Of a stretch of 64,000 bases of DNA, positions 45,328-55,795 are shown in pieces. The translations under genes and the position numbers were made by a program. This DNA is from Raphanus sativus (taxonomy: Eukaryota; Streptophyta; Magnoliopsida; Brassicales; Brassicaceae). Below the pieces are notes generated by a model. It was not told the DNA's origin. It made no database searches and saw only the letters and a program-made list of their open reading frames with translations. Location of the stretch: NCBI RefSeq assembly GCF_000801105.2, contig NC_079519.1:14585828-14649827 (forward strand), in the 5' to 3' direction. Position 1 is the stretch's first letter. Every line of letters begins with the position of its first letter.

Positions 45328-45456
45328 AACGCTATGAAATCTGCCAGGACTTGTGACTTGATGGCCATTGCAGGTCGGAAGATCACATCGTACTCTCCCA
45401 GCTCTATGGCCCATTTCGCTAGTCATCCAGACACTTCCGGCTTGTGAAGGACCGCT
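45328..45456 (-). pseudogene. Tat RNase H fragment, possibly the rest of E1
   Basis: On the minus strand the sequence reads LHKPEVSG, a stop, then LAKWAIELGEYDVIFRPAMA and IKSQVLADFIA, the end of the first RNase H and the link to the archaeal-type RNase H of a Tat pol. Same orientation as E1, and it lies across element B from the E1 integrase. It may be E1 continuing after a deletion that also took most of the B LTR. About 130 bases, cut on the right by the E2 LTR. Confidence 0.65.
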
Positions 45457-45896
45457 TGTTATGACATTTTTGTGTAGGGTCATTTTAGTACTACGGAACA
45501 CTAGAAGAGTTTGTATGAAAGCAAGATATTTAGACTAGAAGATATGTTTATTGAGTATTCGTATGGAGACTACAACGATTTGGTGTATAAACCTTTGTTC
45601 TAGCCACATAAACCCTAATCTCTTAGTCTAGAAAATCGATCCCTTGTTCTAGGGTTTGGGCTCCCCTTTTATAGGTGTAGACGTCGACTTCAAGTAATGG
45701 AACTCTTCCATAATATGAAAAATGGAAGTTTCTCCTTAGGCGGAAAACTTCTATTTTGCTTCAAAGGTCGATCCAATCAAGGGGGTCGGACCTATGTCAG
45801 CGGTTGGTCCCTGGTTTCTTCTGGAGCAAGGGTCCAGAAGTCGAGGACATATCCGAAAGTTAGAGAAAACTTATGTCTGGATATTTTTCCCCAACA
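45457..45896 (-). repeat. 3' LTR of E2
   Basis: 440 bp, TGTTATGACA to CCCCAACA, with a minus-strand TATAAAA box at 45667-45673. The polypurine tract (minus GGAATAAGGGGCAAAC) is at 45897-45912. Confidence 0.85.
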
Positions 45897-46289
45897 GTTT
45901 GCCCCTTATTCCTTGATTTGCTCATGGAAATCAAGGGATAACATGTATTATTGAGCCTTGGTAGTTTTCTCTCAGGATGGAGTCTTCCTTGAGTACCTTG
46001 CCTTCTTGCATCGAGTTAGGCCGAGACCGTTGTCGATTAATCGAGTCGATCTAGCAGGGTACTATCCAAGCTGTCGAACGGGCTTCCTATCGTAAAAAGG
46101 AAATAAGGAGAAACCCTAGTTGTCACGCAGAAAGCTTTTGATGGCGAGATCTTCTTAGAGTGGTTTTGGAAATTTCCCGAAAAAGATTATAGGAGATTTT
46201 CCGATTCTCTCTTCCTTCCTTTTTCTCTTGATGAACATTTTTTGCCGAACTCCTTTTCCCCTTCGGTGGTTAAATGGAAAATCCCTTCG

Positions 46290-46302
46290 GATATATATAT
46301 AC
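46290..46302 (+). promoter_or_regulatory. TATA-like box for the E2 antisense gene
   Basis: GATATATATATAC about 65 bases before the ATG at 46367. Candidate promoter independent of the LTR. Confidence 0.4.
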
Positions 46303-46366
46303 AAATGCTCTGTCGTCCTTGAATGATATAGACCCGAGTCAGAATCGCCATCCTTGCTTGAGATAG

Positions 46367-46888
46367 ATGTCGAATGATCAGGCCCCCTTTGGAGCGCTCC
46401 CAGCTTCCCGTGTCGGTGGTCATGCTAGGCCTCGATACCTTTTTGGTGATCCCTTTGCCTCGCCTATTCTGACTCCAGGAGCGACTTTGAGGGTGGGTAG
46501 CGAAGATGCTCTTATGGCTCCCTTGCGGCAGCGTCGCTTTTGCTCTTTTAGCGAAGAGGACGAGGATGGTTCGAGATCAGACATCAGGTCAGAAGATCTG
46601 ATCGGAATCCGCAGAAGGTATTCTCTTCCTGACTCGGTGGAACTACGGTGTGCGGATGAATTCGAACGAGCCCCCTGATGGCGGGACTGGTGAGATAGCT
46701 ATCTTTGAGGCTTATCTGGAAGCAGGCTTCAGAGGGGACATTCCTTTCCTGATCGCGGAGGTAGCGTCTTACTTCTGGTTCTCTCCTTCGCAGCTTATGC
46801 CAGCAACGTGGCGTACCTTAATGGCCATTCAGGTGTTGGGCGAATTTCACAGTATCCCTTTTGGATTACCTGAAATTTTGTATTCCTC
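46367..46888 (+). pseudogene. Tat antisense extra gene of E2, exon 1, truncated
   Basis: Starts at ATG 46367 (MSNDQAPFGALPASRVGGHA). An acidic stretch (FSEEDEDGSRSD) leads to YSLPDSVELRCADEFERAP. A one-base shift in a run of C near 46672 moves to the frame with GEIAIFEAYLEAGFRGDIPF, SPSQLMPATWRTLMAIQVLG and LPEILYSS, homologous to E1 exon 1. It ends where an unrelated sequence begins. Confidence 0.75.
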
Positions 46889-47040
46889 ACTATAGGAAAT
46901 GTGGGTAGTAATAGCGGACGGAAACCGCTATGATTTCGATTTAACAGCGTATTCTTGGACGCTCTGACATCGCCCGTTATAATATGTCCGACCCTTTTTA
47001 TAGTGGTTTTCGGTTGTGCTATAAGTACCCATGTTCGGAA
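46888..47040 (+). mobile_element. Possible CACTA-type DNA transposon end
   Basis: E2 coding is replaced by CACTATAGGAAATG, followed by AGCGGACGGAAACCGCT and other GC-rich inverted motifs, in the style of CACTA (En/Spm) terminal and sub-terminal repeats. I do not find the opposite end, and no transposase is visible. The breakpoint is uncertain by a few bases because E1 also reads TATTCCTACTA here. Confidence 0.35.
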
Positions 47041-47640
47041 TCGCGCTAGACGTGAGTCGGGCGGTCGGTATGGGCCTAGCGAGTTTTACAAAAATCGGGG
47101 ATTAGTCGCCGATTAAGAGGGGATTAATTTTTAATGGTTATTTAATTTTCTGATAAATTATAAATATGTATGAATGAATTCCATAGAATGCAATGATATT
47201 TACAACGGCAAAATGGTTTCTGAAGCTGAAGCCCAAGCAACAGTTCGCGGGTTCGACGCAAGGGGTCTACGTTTCGCGTATATTTTTGTTTTTTTTTTCT
47301 GTTTTTCTCATTAATGGCATACTTGTAATTATTTCATCTTCTTCCCCAAATATTTGTAGGGTTTCGCAAAAAAATTGCAGAGCCGCCATAACTTTTATTT
47401 CACCGATTACATCCATTTCTTTTACGTTTTTCTAGATGTTTATGCTTAATACACATAGATTTATCATTTAGAACTCGATTTTGAGCTTAAAACCTCAAAA
47501 ACGTGAACTTTTTTGACGAGCCCGAGTTAATGGCCGAATAAGACGAAATCGCCTCGCTTACCCTCCGCCTAGCGCTTCTCCGCCGCTTAATCGACCGGTG
47601 CGGCCGCGTTTTAGAACCTGGCCTATAACAAAACGTACAA
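47041..47640. mobile_element. Possible non-autonomous element with GC-rich inverted arms
   Basis: The left arm near 47070-47115 (GGCCTAGCGAGTTTTACAAA, GCCGATTAAGAGG) and the right arm near 47555-47636, reverse complemented (TAGGCCAGGTTCTAAAACGC, GTCGATTAAGCGGCGG), share an ordered set of short blocks in inverted orientation. The middle is AT-rich with no gene. I cannot name the family. Confidence 0.35.
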
Positions 47641-50590
47641 CAATAGCATTTTTTCGCAATTATTAATATTTTATAATAATATAACATTATAGTTAAAATT
47701 AAATAAATTAATTTATTTAAAATTAATTAATCGATTAAAAACTAATTAATTTAATATAAATTATTGAAATTATAATCAAAATCAAATTAGAAATTAAACT
47801 TTAAAATTTATTTTATTAATTATAATCAGTTTACAAATACAAATAAAAAAAATTAATACTAATTTATTTATTAACATTGGTTTACACACAATCCCAGTTT
47901 ATTAAACCAACCCTATCTAAACCAAACCTAACAAACCAACCAAAACTAAACCTAATCTACCGCACTGCCTTCCTCCCATCGTCATCTTCTGCCATCATCT
48001 TTCCGAGTAAAAGGCTGAGATACTCTTAATGAGGTAAAATGTGATCTAACATACTCTTACGTGATCTGTCATACTCTTATCTGTTTTGATACTCTTCACT
48101 TCGATGGTCAATGTCTAAATTATCCTTTGTATCTAAACCAATCAAAATCATTCTCTCTCTTACTTTATCTTCTTCCTTTCTCTCTCCACTGTAAATCTCA
48201 AACCCAGATTTAATTATTTCATTCAAACTCTATTCAATTTGGCATTCATCTTCTCCATTAATTCATTCTTGAAAATGTTTAATTTCAAATTCATATTCAT
48301 AATTAACTGATTAAGAACAATGAGTCTCGATCTATTTGGATATTCAAAAATACTGATATAATTATAAATACGAGTCTGTTTTTTTATGAAAAAAAAATTT
48401 AAAAAAATGTATCAAATTATTATTTTGATAAAAAATTAGAAAATGTAGTAAAACTTGGTATAACTATAATTGTACAACTTGGTAAAATCATAATGTACAA
48501 CAAAGTAAAATTGTGTAACTAGGTAAAGTGGTACTAACTAAATTGTATAACTTAATATAACTATAATGGGTAAAACTATATAACTTGGTAACATTTTATG
48601 GTTAAACCGTGCAAGTTCATCTAACTTGTTGTTAATCATTTTGATTTTTACATGAGACGACGAGTTTTTTCACAAACATACACTTTGATTATTAAAAGTA
48701 CTATTATAAAGCCGGAGATGGTCATGAATGAAATCCAAAGGTAAAGGTACTTTCTATGCTAGTGGACAAGATATGCAGAAAAATGACCATAAATCCATAT
48801 ACAAATAGGTAAAATTTGAGTTATATGGTAAATTTTTGATACCAATGAAAAAAACATAACAACATCTTAAGGTGACTGAGCCAGTGGAAGATGTTGTTAT
48901 TCGAGATAGAGACAATATAGGTATTGATTTGGATAACGTGGAGAGCATGTAAAAGATTTAGTTGATTGAGCATCACATAATAATTGTTTTGAAATTACTA
49001 TTTTGAACTGTGTGCTCCGAATATTAAGAACTCTAATTTGTTTCGATTAAAAAATTGGATACTTGTTCTCGTAAATATTTAAATTCGGGAACCCAGAAGA
49101 AAATGCACACCACGATTAGTTGTATCTATTATTCAAAATGATTGTTCAATACGATAGAAAAACTAAATAAACTTAGTAAAACTGATAAAATATAAAAATT
49201 TGAAGATACATAATTTTAATTTGTTTGGTTGCTTATAAGTATTATGCTTATTATTTGTTAGTATTTCTGATTTAAATTTACAATAATTATAGTTAATTTT
49301 TTTATCACATAGCTGTGTACTAAATAAAAGAGGAAATACCTTGTTCTTTTATGCTTTTTATCTTAGTGTTGGTCTTGTGACATTAAAAATTTTATATATG
49401 CAACAAAATTAATTATGTCACAACATGATTTGATGGAAAATGATTGTAAGAAACTAAATAAACGTGGTTTAACTATAATATAAATCTTTTGAGTACAGTA
49501 AAACTAAAAAAATGCAAAAAATAGAAAAGTAAAACTTTGAAGCTTTTTGTAAAACTACAAACATGGTAAAACTTCGACTCAAAAATGCTGTATAAATTTT
49601 CCCGCCCAAATTTCAGAATTTTCCTCCCAAAAATTTCTTTTTTTCCACACCCCAAAAACGAAGTTGGCAACTATAATTGTTTTAATTTTTAGGATTTTCT
49701 CATTTCTATCATCTTTTCAATCCTCTCACCTCATTTTCTCTCATCTCATTTCTTCTTTTTCATCTTTCTTCACATAATCTGCAATTTTTAGATTTTTTTT
49801 CCAGAAAATAGTGATTAATCAAGAGACAAAACTTTGAAGCTACAGCGGCGAGTGTATCATCCAAAAGTTCTCCAAATCTGATTCAAACCCTTATTTTCAA
49901 TACTATTGATGTCTCCTTGTGGTTTTTCAAATGACCATGTGGATTAAGGACCTAATAATGGAAGACAAATATTGATAGTTGTAAGTTGTCTTATTGTTAC
50001 TGTCATGGTATTTCTGAGATTTTGGTTGTACAATTAATCATAACTTCTGTCAAATTAGTTCAATGATGAGTTTTTTAAGTTTTTATAATTTGACAAATGA
50101 AAAATGAAAATTCTGACAAAGTTTACCGAAATGTACAAACAGAAAAAATATTAAGTTATACAAAGTTTGACGTACGAAAATGAAAAATTTTGAATTTTTT
50201 TACCTAATTACACAAACATGAAAAAAGTAATACTAAATTTTACGAAGTTTAACAAACCAAGTAACATAAACACAAACAATAAAGTTAGTGTGTTAAAAGA
50301 AGAATTTCTACTTCTTAAGGCAACTATGAAAATTGATGTTGAATCCAACTATGGAAATTTCTAAATATAACAATATGATATCTAAATTTCTTTAAGTTTT
50401 ACAAAGTTTCAAATATTTATACCATCTAAATTGTTACGTTTTTCTTAGTTTCAAAATTTTAGACAATCTAAATCACTTAGTTTCACTTACTTATACATAG
50501 TAATAAATCTTAATAAATTAAAATTATACAAAGTTCCAAATTCAAGAGATGTGACTGTTGCAGTCATAAGGCGTGTGAGGAAAGTCGTGC
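47641..50590. other. AT-rich block with recurrent CTTGGTAAAA-type motif, no clear gene
   Basis: About 3 kb of AT-rich sequence with only short reading frames. A degenerate motif (AACTTGGTAAAAC, GTACAACTTGGTAAAAT, TAACTATAAT) recurs at about 48435-48640, 49160-49200, 49450-49590 and 50105-50300. Two pyrimidine-rich promoter-like stretches occur at about 48140-48260 and 49690-49800. The layout recalls VANDAL-type Mutator-like elements, whose non-coding parts carry clustered short motifs; that is inference. A 27-codon open end (TEPVEDVVIRDRDNIGIDLD) at 48868-48952 is the only protein-like piece. Confidence 0.45.
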
Positions 50591-50638
50591 TTTCTCGGGG
50601 AGTCAATCAAATTACCCTTAAATGGACATGCCACTGCT
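50591..50638. other. Junction sequence before the chimeric segment
   Basis: Short stretch with CGGGGAGTCAATCAAATTAC, faintly like an Athila LTR edge. Not assignable. Confidence 0.25.
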
Positions 50639-50978
50639 TGAAGGAGTATCCAATCCGTCCGGGGGCAGAACGTCAGCTTCGGTGTTTCAGGCCAGAAACC
50701 TAAACACGAATCCGGATGAACATCAAAGGACGGATGTTGATCCTACGACTCGCCCCACTAACCTAACTCGTCAAAATAACCCAAGGGCCAGTGAGGAAAT
50801 CAGACCACCTGGCACTTGGGAAAATGATCGAACATGATTCCATCAGGGGCCTGTTCGACATGTACCTAATGATGACCCGACTGTCCTTCCTCTAGAGGGA
50901 CCTGAGGCTATTCGCAGATATATGGAACGAACTCACGCAGCTCTCCAAAAATTGGGAGCTCAAGTCCACAAGGCAACT
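50639..50978 (+). pseudogene. Tat gag fragment, F-type, left half of a chimera
   Basis: About 340 bases matching 53743-54083 of F with about 4 differences by eye. It contains the same TGA after WENDRT as F. Homology stops at CAAGGCAAC and element A-type sequence begins there. Confidence 0.85.
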
Positions 50979-51860
50979 GGTCAACCATATTACAGTAGAG
51001 GGTGATGAACATAATGAATCTGAAGAGCTTAGTAGAGTAGAAGAAGCCGATATGATTGACACAAGTTCAGCATCGATCGATCCCGCGACTTCGACATCGA
51101 TCGACACTAACACCTCAGAATCGATCGCCACCAGCAACACCAAATCGATCGACAGAGACGTTTGTCACAGATCGACACCACCCGAAATCCCTAAAAGATC
51201 GAGTTGTCCTCAGGACACTACAGACTCGACACTGGAGTACACTGTTGTATCAAGTTGTTATCCTGACTCAGATGTAGAAAAAGAGATCACCATGGAAGAT
51301 TTCTTGGAACTAGAAAAATTCTTGGAGTTAGAGTGTGGAGAACAACTTGGAAACTTGGATTCGAGTATAGAAGTCACTATGGAAGACTTCATAGAGCTGG
51401 AGGAATGGCTTGAGTCGGACCAGAAGCTTCATGACGAGCGGAACGCTATGGGAAAAGATATGGAGACTTCGTCAAAGGCTAGAATCGATCGATACCAACC
51501 TGATGAGATCGATCAACATCCACCATTCATCATCGATCGACACCCAACCGAGTGCATCGATCGACACACATGGTTGGATGAGCTACCAGGATACATAGTT
51601 AAGCTGGAACCGATTGAGGAAAGAATACACAAGTCTGACACCTCATACCTTGCTGTCCCTGAACACCTAAGACCCATATGCAGAGAAGAAGCTGTTGGAA
51701 CTTGCAAAAGAGTGAAGAGGATAAATGACCCTGTGAAGATTATGGTTCCCTGTACCGTGGTTGAAGCTGAATCTCATATACCACCAGAAAGAGGTGTGCA
51801 TCTAGATTCCTGCAATGGAGTATTTAATGATCATTAGTGTAGGGACATGATTTACATCCT
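50979..51860 (+). pseudogene. Athila A gag-like fragment, right half of a chimera
   Basis: Inverted copy of bases 1 to about 890 of this window, about 97-98% identical at protein level. Open from 51052 to 51837 with the SID/IDR repeats and the ordered end (PGYIVKLEPIEER, HLRPICREEAVGTCKRVKR). Base 51860 pairs with base 1, so the true extent of the match is unknown. It is not in frame with the gag fragment to its left. Confidence 0.85.
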
Positions 51861-52342
51861 CCCACAAGGCCCGAATAATAGTTGGCCCGGTCCACTAATG
51901 ACTTTGCGTCGGCTCGGCCCGATAGCACAGAGGCCAGCACTTTTAGTTGGCAGCTCGGCTCTCGACAGAGCGGCACCCCAAGGCCCGCTAAGTAGGAGCT
52001 ACGACGTCCGGCCCACGGACAAAAGCCCATCAAGCTTAGGTCACGAAGATTAGGTCATGCGATCGAGAGGACGTCAGCTATAAAAGGGAGCAAAGGGACA
52101 ACGAGGAGGGGATCCGCAATTAGACATACTCACCTGGCGGCCAGAATTAGGGTTTTCATCTTGTATTCTCGCCGTTGTACTTTTCCGACCGTCAGCTTCC
52201 GAGCCCCGGTCTCTCTTTCTCACCGTTTGTTTCCCTTTTTGTACACCTACTGAACTCTTTCTCATCTGAATAAAAACGTCTTCGACTAAACCCACAATCG
52301 AAATCTGTCTACTTTAGCATAAAACCATTTTCCGATCAAACA
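51861..52342 (+). repeat. 5' LTR of G, left edge uncertain
   Basis: Ends GATCAAACA directly before the AT plus primer site. It contains TATAAAA at 52079-52085 and an AATAAAA signal near 52270. The left edge begins at the end of the chimeric segment without a TG, so it may be truncated. Confidence 0.7.
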
Positions 52343-52344
52343 AT

Positions 52345-52361
52345 TGGTGCCCACCGTGGGG
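52345..52361 (+). other. Primer binding site of G
   Basis: TGGTGCCCACCGTGGGG, two bases after the LTR. It differs from the TGGCGCC sites of D and F. tRNA not assigned. Confidence 0.75.
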
Positions 52362-52386
52362 CATAGCGAAGTAACGTCAACACCAG

Positions 52387-52391
52387 ATGGG
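52387..52391. repeat. Target site duplication of F, left
   Basis: ATGGG immediately before TGTTGGGCCC. An exact copy follows the 3' LTR at 61592-61596. Confidence 0.9.
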
Positions 52392-52995
52392 TGTTGGGCC
52401 CAAATATGACCCTCTAGCTAGTAATAAATAACAAGAAATGATAACGGGCCGCGACAGGCCCATCATGGATTAAATCCTCAGAAGCAGCTAAGACAGAGCC
52501 GAGGCTGTGAGCTGAAGATGTTCATTAGAGAGGTCGAGGAAAAGAGGCAGCTCGTGGACAAATAAATAGGCACAAGACCCGGTCAAAGAGGTAGCTCGTG
52601 GACAAATAAATAGGCGCAGGACCCGGTCAAAGAGGTAGCTCGTGGACAAATAAATAGGCGCAGGACCCGGTCAAAGGGGAGCTGTTACAAATCCCTCAAA
52701 TCACGGAGGAGATCTCGGGAACCAGTTGGTAGCGACCAAAGGGGGCCTGAGGCTATTTAAAGAAGACATCAAACAATAATCAAAGGATCCGCATTCTCTA
52801 CGATTCATACACATTAGCTCTTAAACACTATTATCTCTTTGTAATCTCAAAAACATTCCTTGTAAACAATTCTTATCAAGAATCAATAAAATCATTCTTT
52901 CATCCTATAAAATTCTTACGGGATTCAGCCCACGATATCTTCCCATTTCAATCTTAACCTGACCTAAAATCAGGAGGTGAGTTTAGTCCCTCACA
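52392..52995 (+). repeat. 5' LTR of F
   Basis: TGTTGGGCCC to CCCTCACA. A TATTTAAA box lies at 52754-52761. It contains a 44-bp unit repeated three times (about 52541-52680, GAGGTAGCTCGTGGACAAAT core). Confidence 0.93.
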
Positions 52996-52997
52996 AT

Positions 52998-53014
52998 TGG
53001 CGCCGTTTGTGGGG
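52998..53014 (+). other. Primer binding site of F
   Basis: TGGCGCCGTTTGTGGGG, two bases after the LTR, one base different from D. Confidence 0.85.
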
Positions 53015-53049
53015 GAAGAAACAATGGAATCCCTTACTCCAACTTAAGG

Positions 53050-55095
53050 ATGAATCCAGTCGATCAGACAACAAATCCATCTAACCACTGAATAGTATCC
53101 CGATGAACAGTACTCAGATGAACAGTATTAGATGAACAGTACTCGGATGAACATTATCTCGATGAACAGTATCTCGATGAACAGTATCTCGATGAACAGT
53201 ATCCCGATGAACAGTATCCTGATGAACAGTACTCAGATGAACAGTGCTGGAGCAGCCAACACGAGAACCTCTAGTGGGATCGATCCAGGGCTCCCAGCCC
53301 TTGTTACCCCTCAGCATCAACCTGCTCCGAACCAGACGGAGGCTCAGCTCTCTGAGATCCGTCGCATGATGATGCAGTTGGTAGACAAAGCTCAGGAAAG
53401 CGAGTGTACCATGCAACAGCTAGCCGCTCGGCAGCAACGATTCGAAGAGATCACTAGATCTCTAACCCAACCACCGCAACGTCGGGGCTCGGGAGTTACC
53501 TCCCGAGATCAAATAACCGACCCCTCGTTTCCTCGAGGACGTCTAGATTTTTCCCTTGATAACACTGGTTCGGGAGAACAGGCACCTGCTTTCCAAACGC
53601 CTCACACTAGGACAACTCATGTGTTTAGCCCGCCTCTCACCAGTGCTATGGGAAGTAACCTAGCATCAACCAGCTCTGTACCAGAGCAGATTACTGGTCA
53701 GAGCACTCGCTTACCTCCTCCACCACCTATTCTTAGGTCAGGAGAAGGAGTATCCAATCCGTCCGGGGGCATAACGTCAGCTTCGGTGTTTCATGCCAGA
53801 AACCTAAACACGAATCCGGATGAACATCAAAGGACGGATGTTGATCCTACGACTCGCCCCACTAACCTAACTCGTCAAAATAACCCAAGGGCCAGTGAGC
53901 AAATCAGACCACCTGGCACTTGGGAAAATGATCGAACATGATTCCATCAGGGGCCTGTTCGACAGGTACCTAATGATGACCCGACTGTCCTTCCTCTAGA
54001 GGGACCTGAGGCTATTCGCAGATATATGGAACGAACTCACGCAGCTCTCCAAAAATTGGGAGCTCAAGTCCACAAGGCAACGAGCTCAGCTCCCGAAATC
54101 GATAGCTTGATTGAAGAAACCCGTGGAACTCCATTCACTGACAGAATTGCCAGTTCTTACATTAGGGATAAACGAAAAAATTAGAATTCCCGAGTATGAT
54201 GGGACTTCTGACCCAAAGGCCTATTTGAGAGCCTTTCGATTAGCTATCGTGAAAGCCCATTTTACACAAGAAGAATGTGAAGCAGGTTACTGCAGGACAT
54301 TTGCCGAAAACTTGGTTGGAACAGCTCTTGAGTGGTTCTCTGGTCTCGAACCAGCCTCAATAGACAGCTTCGATCAGTTAACTAATGCCTTCATGAAGCA
54401 GTATTCGACCCATATCCTGAAGCAAGCCTCTGAGGCCGACCTCTGGAAGGTCAGACAAGGAATGGGGGACTCGCTACGAGTCTACATCGAGAAATTCAGA
54501 GCGGTGAGAACTAAGCTCTCGAATCCCAACGACCAAGTCGCCATCGAGGCCCTTAGAAGAGGTCTATGGTATAAATCGGAGTTCTGGTCGGAGCTAACAC
54601 TCAATACTCCTCCAACTATCGATGATGCTCTTCATAAAGCCACTAGATATATTACTTTGGAGGAAGAGACAGCTGCACTGGATAAACTCCACAAGAAACC
54701 TCAAAATCACTCGAAAGGTGAATCCTCTGAGGCAAAGGGACCTCATAAAAGGGGGAACCTCCGAAACAATCAAACTCAGGGAGAACATTCCTATGCAATC
54801 GAGGAGGACAAGGAAGAGAAACCTGTCGCCGCAGCAAACAAAACTCCCTGGTCAAAAGGCTTTGATAAAAACAAACGTTGCTCTTATCACGATCGAGAAG
54901 GGCACTCAACTGAGGAATGTTGGGACCTCCAACGACAACTGGCAGCTAAATTCGCAGCCGGAGAAATAAAGAGCGTGGACCTTAAAAAGCCACCACCTTA
55001 TCAGAAAAGAGGTCCCAGAAACACCTCTCCAAAGCGCGAGAGGTCACCTGAGAAGGAGACCGATTCGCCACCTCCAGCTCCCAAGAAAAGAGTCG
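53050..55095 (+). pseudogene. Tat F gag
   Basis: The original ATG at 53050 (MNPVDQTTNPSNH) meets a stop because the minisatellite shifts the frame. Gag resumes within the repeat and reads TEAQLSEIRRMMMQLVDKAQ. A TGA at 53939 replaces Arg and is shared with the copy at 50639-50978. EGPEAIRRYMERTHAALQKL and, after a one-base insertion near 54170, IRIPEYDGTSDPKAYLRAFR, GTALEWFSGLEPASIDSFDQ and the zinc knuckle CSYHDREGHSTEEC follow. A Lys/Pro-rich end leads into protease in the same frame. Confidence 0.87.
53089..53255 (+). repeat. 15-bp minisatellite in the F gag leader, about 11 units
   Basis: Units of GATGAACAGTAT/C plus a variable CTCGA/TCAGA/CCCGA block. It replaces about 45 residues of the gag N-terminus present in D. 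Translated as MNSIS/MNSTR. It is the same repeat family as 1575-1862 in Athila A. Confidence 0.9.
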
Positions 55096-55795
55096 ATATG
55101 ATTCTTGGAAAATTCCCCCAAGGAAAAAGTTTACAAGTCGAAGCTCTCTTGAGCAAACCGTCCCCTCAATCGAGCCCCGACTCGAGGGTGGACTGTATCC
55201 TTGGAGGATCAGATATATGTCAAGACTCCGTCAACTCCATTAAGAATCACGTACGGAAGGCTGTGTCTAACACTGGACCTAAGCCACCTAACCCCGAGTC
55301 CAATACTAAGATTTCTTTATGGGAAAGCGAGACCTCAAACCTTGGCAGACCTCACGATGATGCGCTGATTGTCACCCTGAACATCGCAGGATACGAGGTC
55401 CCTAAACTCATGATAGACACAGGAAACTCTGTTGACCTTATCTTCTACAGCACCCTAAAAGGGATGGAAATAGACGACTACGAAATTATTGGCCAAAAAG
55501 CTAATCTCGTAGGCTTCTCTGGAGAAACAGCTACCTCATTGGGGACTATCAAGCTCCCAATCATAGCGGCGGAATAATGAAAATGACCAACTTAGTAGTC
55601 ATCGACAGACCTTCCCCGTTCCATGCGATCTTGGGAAGACCTTGGATTCACAAAATGAAGGCAGTAGCCTCGACTTATCATCAATGCGTGAAATTCCCAA
55701 CACCTGAAGGGATAACTACCGTACACGGTAGCCAGAAGATATCCAGGATCTGTTACTTGGGAGGATTTGAAATCCTCAAAAAGTCCCCCCAATAG
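55096..55795 (+). pseudogene. Tat F aspartic protease
   Basis: MILGKFPQGKSLQVEALLSK opens the domain. YEVPKLMIDTGNSVDLIFYS has the active-site DTG at 55416-55424, and VGFSGETATSLGTIKLPI follows. A one-base deletion near 55567 shifts the frame, after which NLVVIDRPSPFHAILGRPWI and HKMKAVASTYHQCVKFPTPE continue to 55795. Confidence 0.87.

Larger units (their letters stand above)
45457..46888 (-). mobile_element. Element E2: 3' end of a Tat-type retrotransposon
   Basis: Minus-strand fragment: 440-bp 3' LTR, polypurine tract, antisense-gene leader with TATA-like sequence, and the first exon of the antisense gene, cut at about 46888. Same family as E1. Confidence 0.75.

Noticed and set aside
47193..47435. 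80-codon plus-strand frame at 47.2 kb
   Set aside because: Low-complexity hydrophobic translation of T-rich sequence, no ATG context or homology visible.
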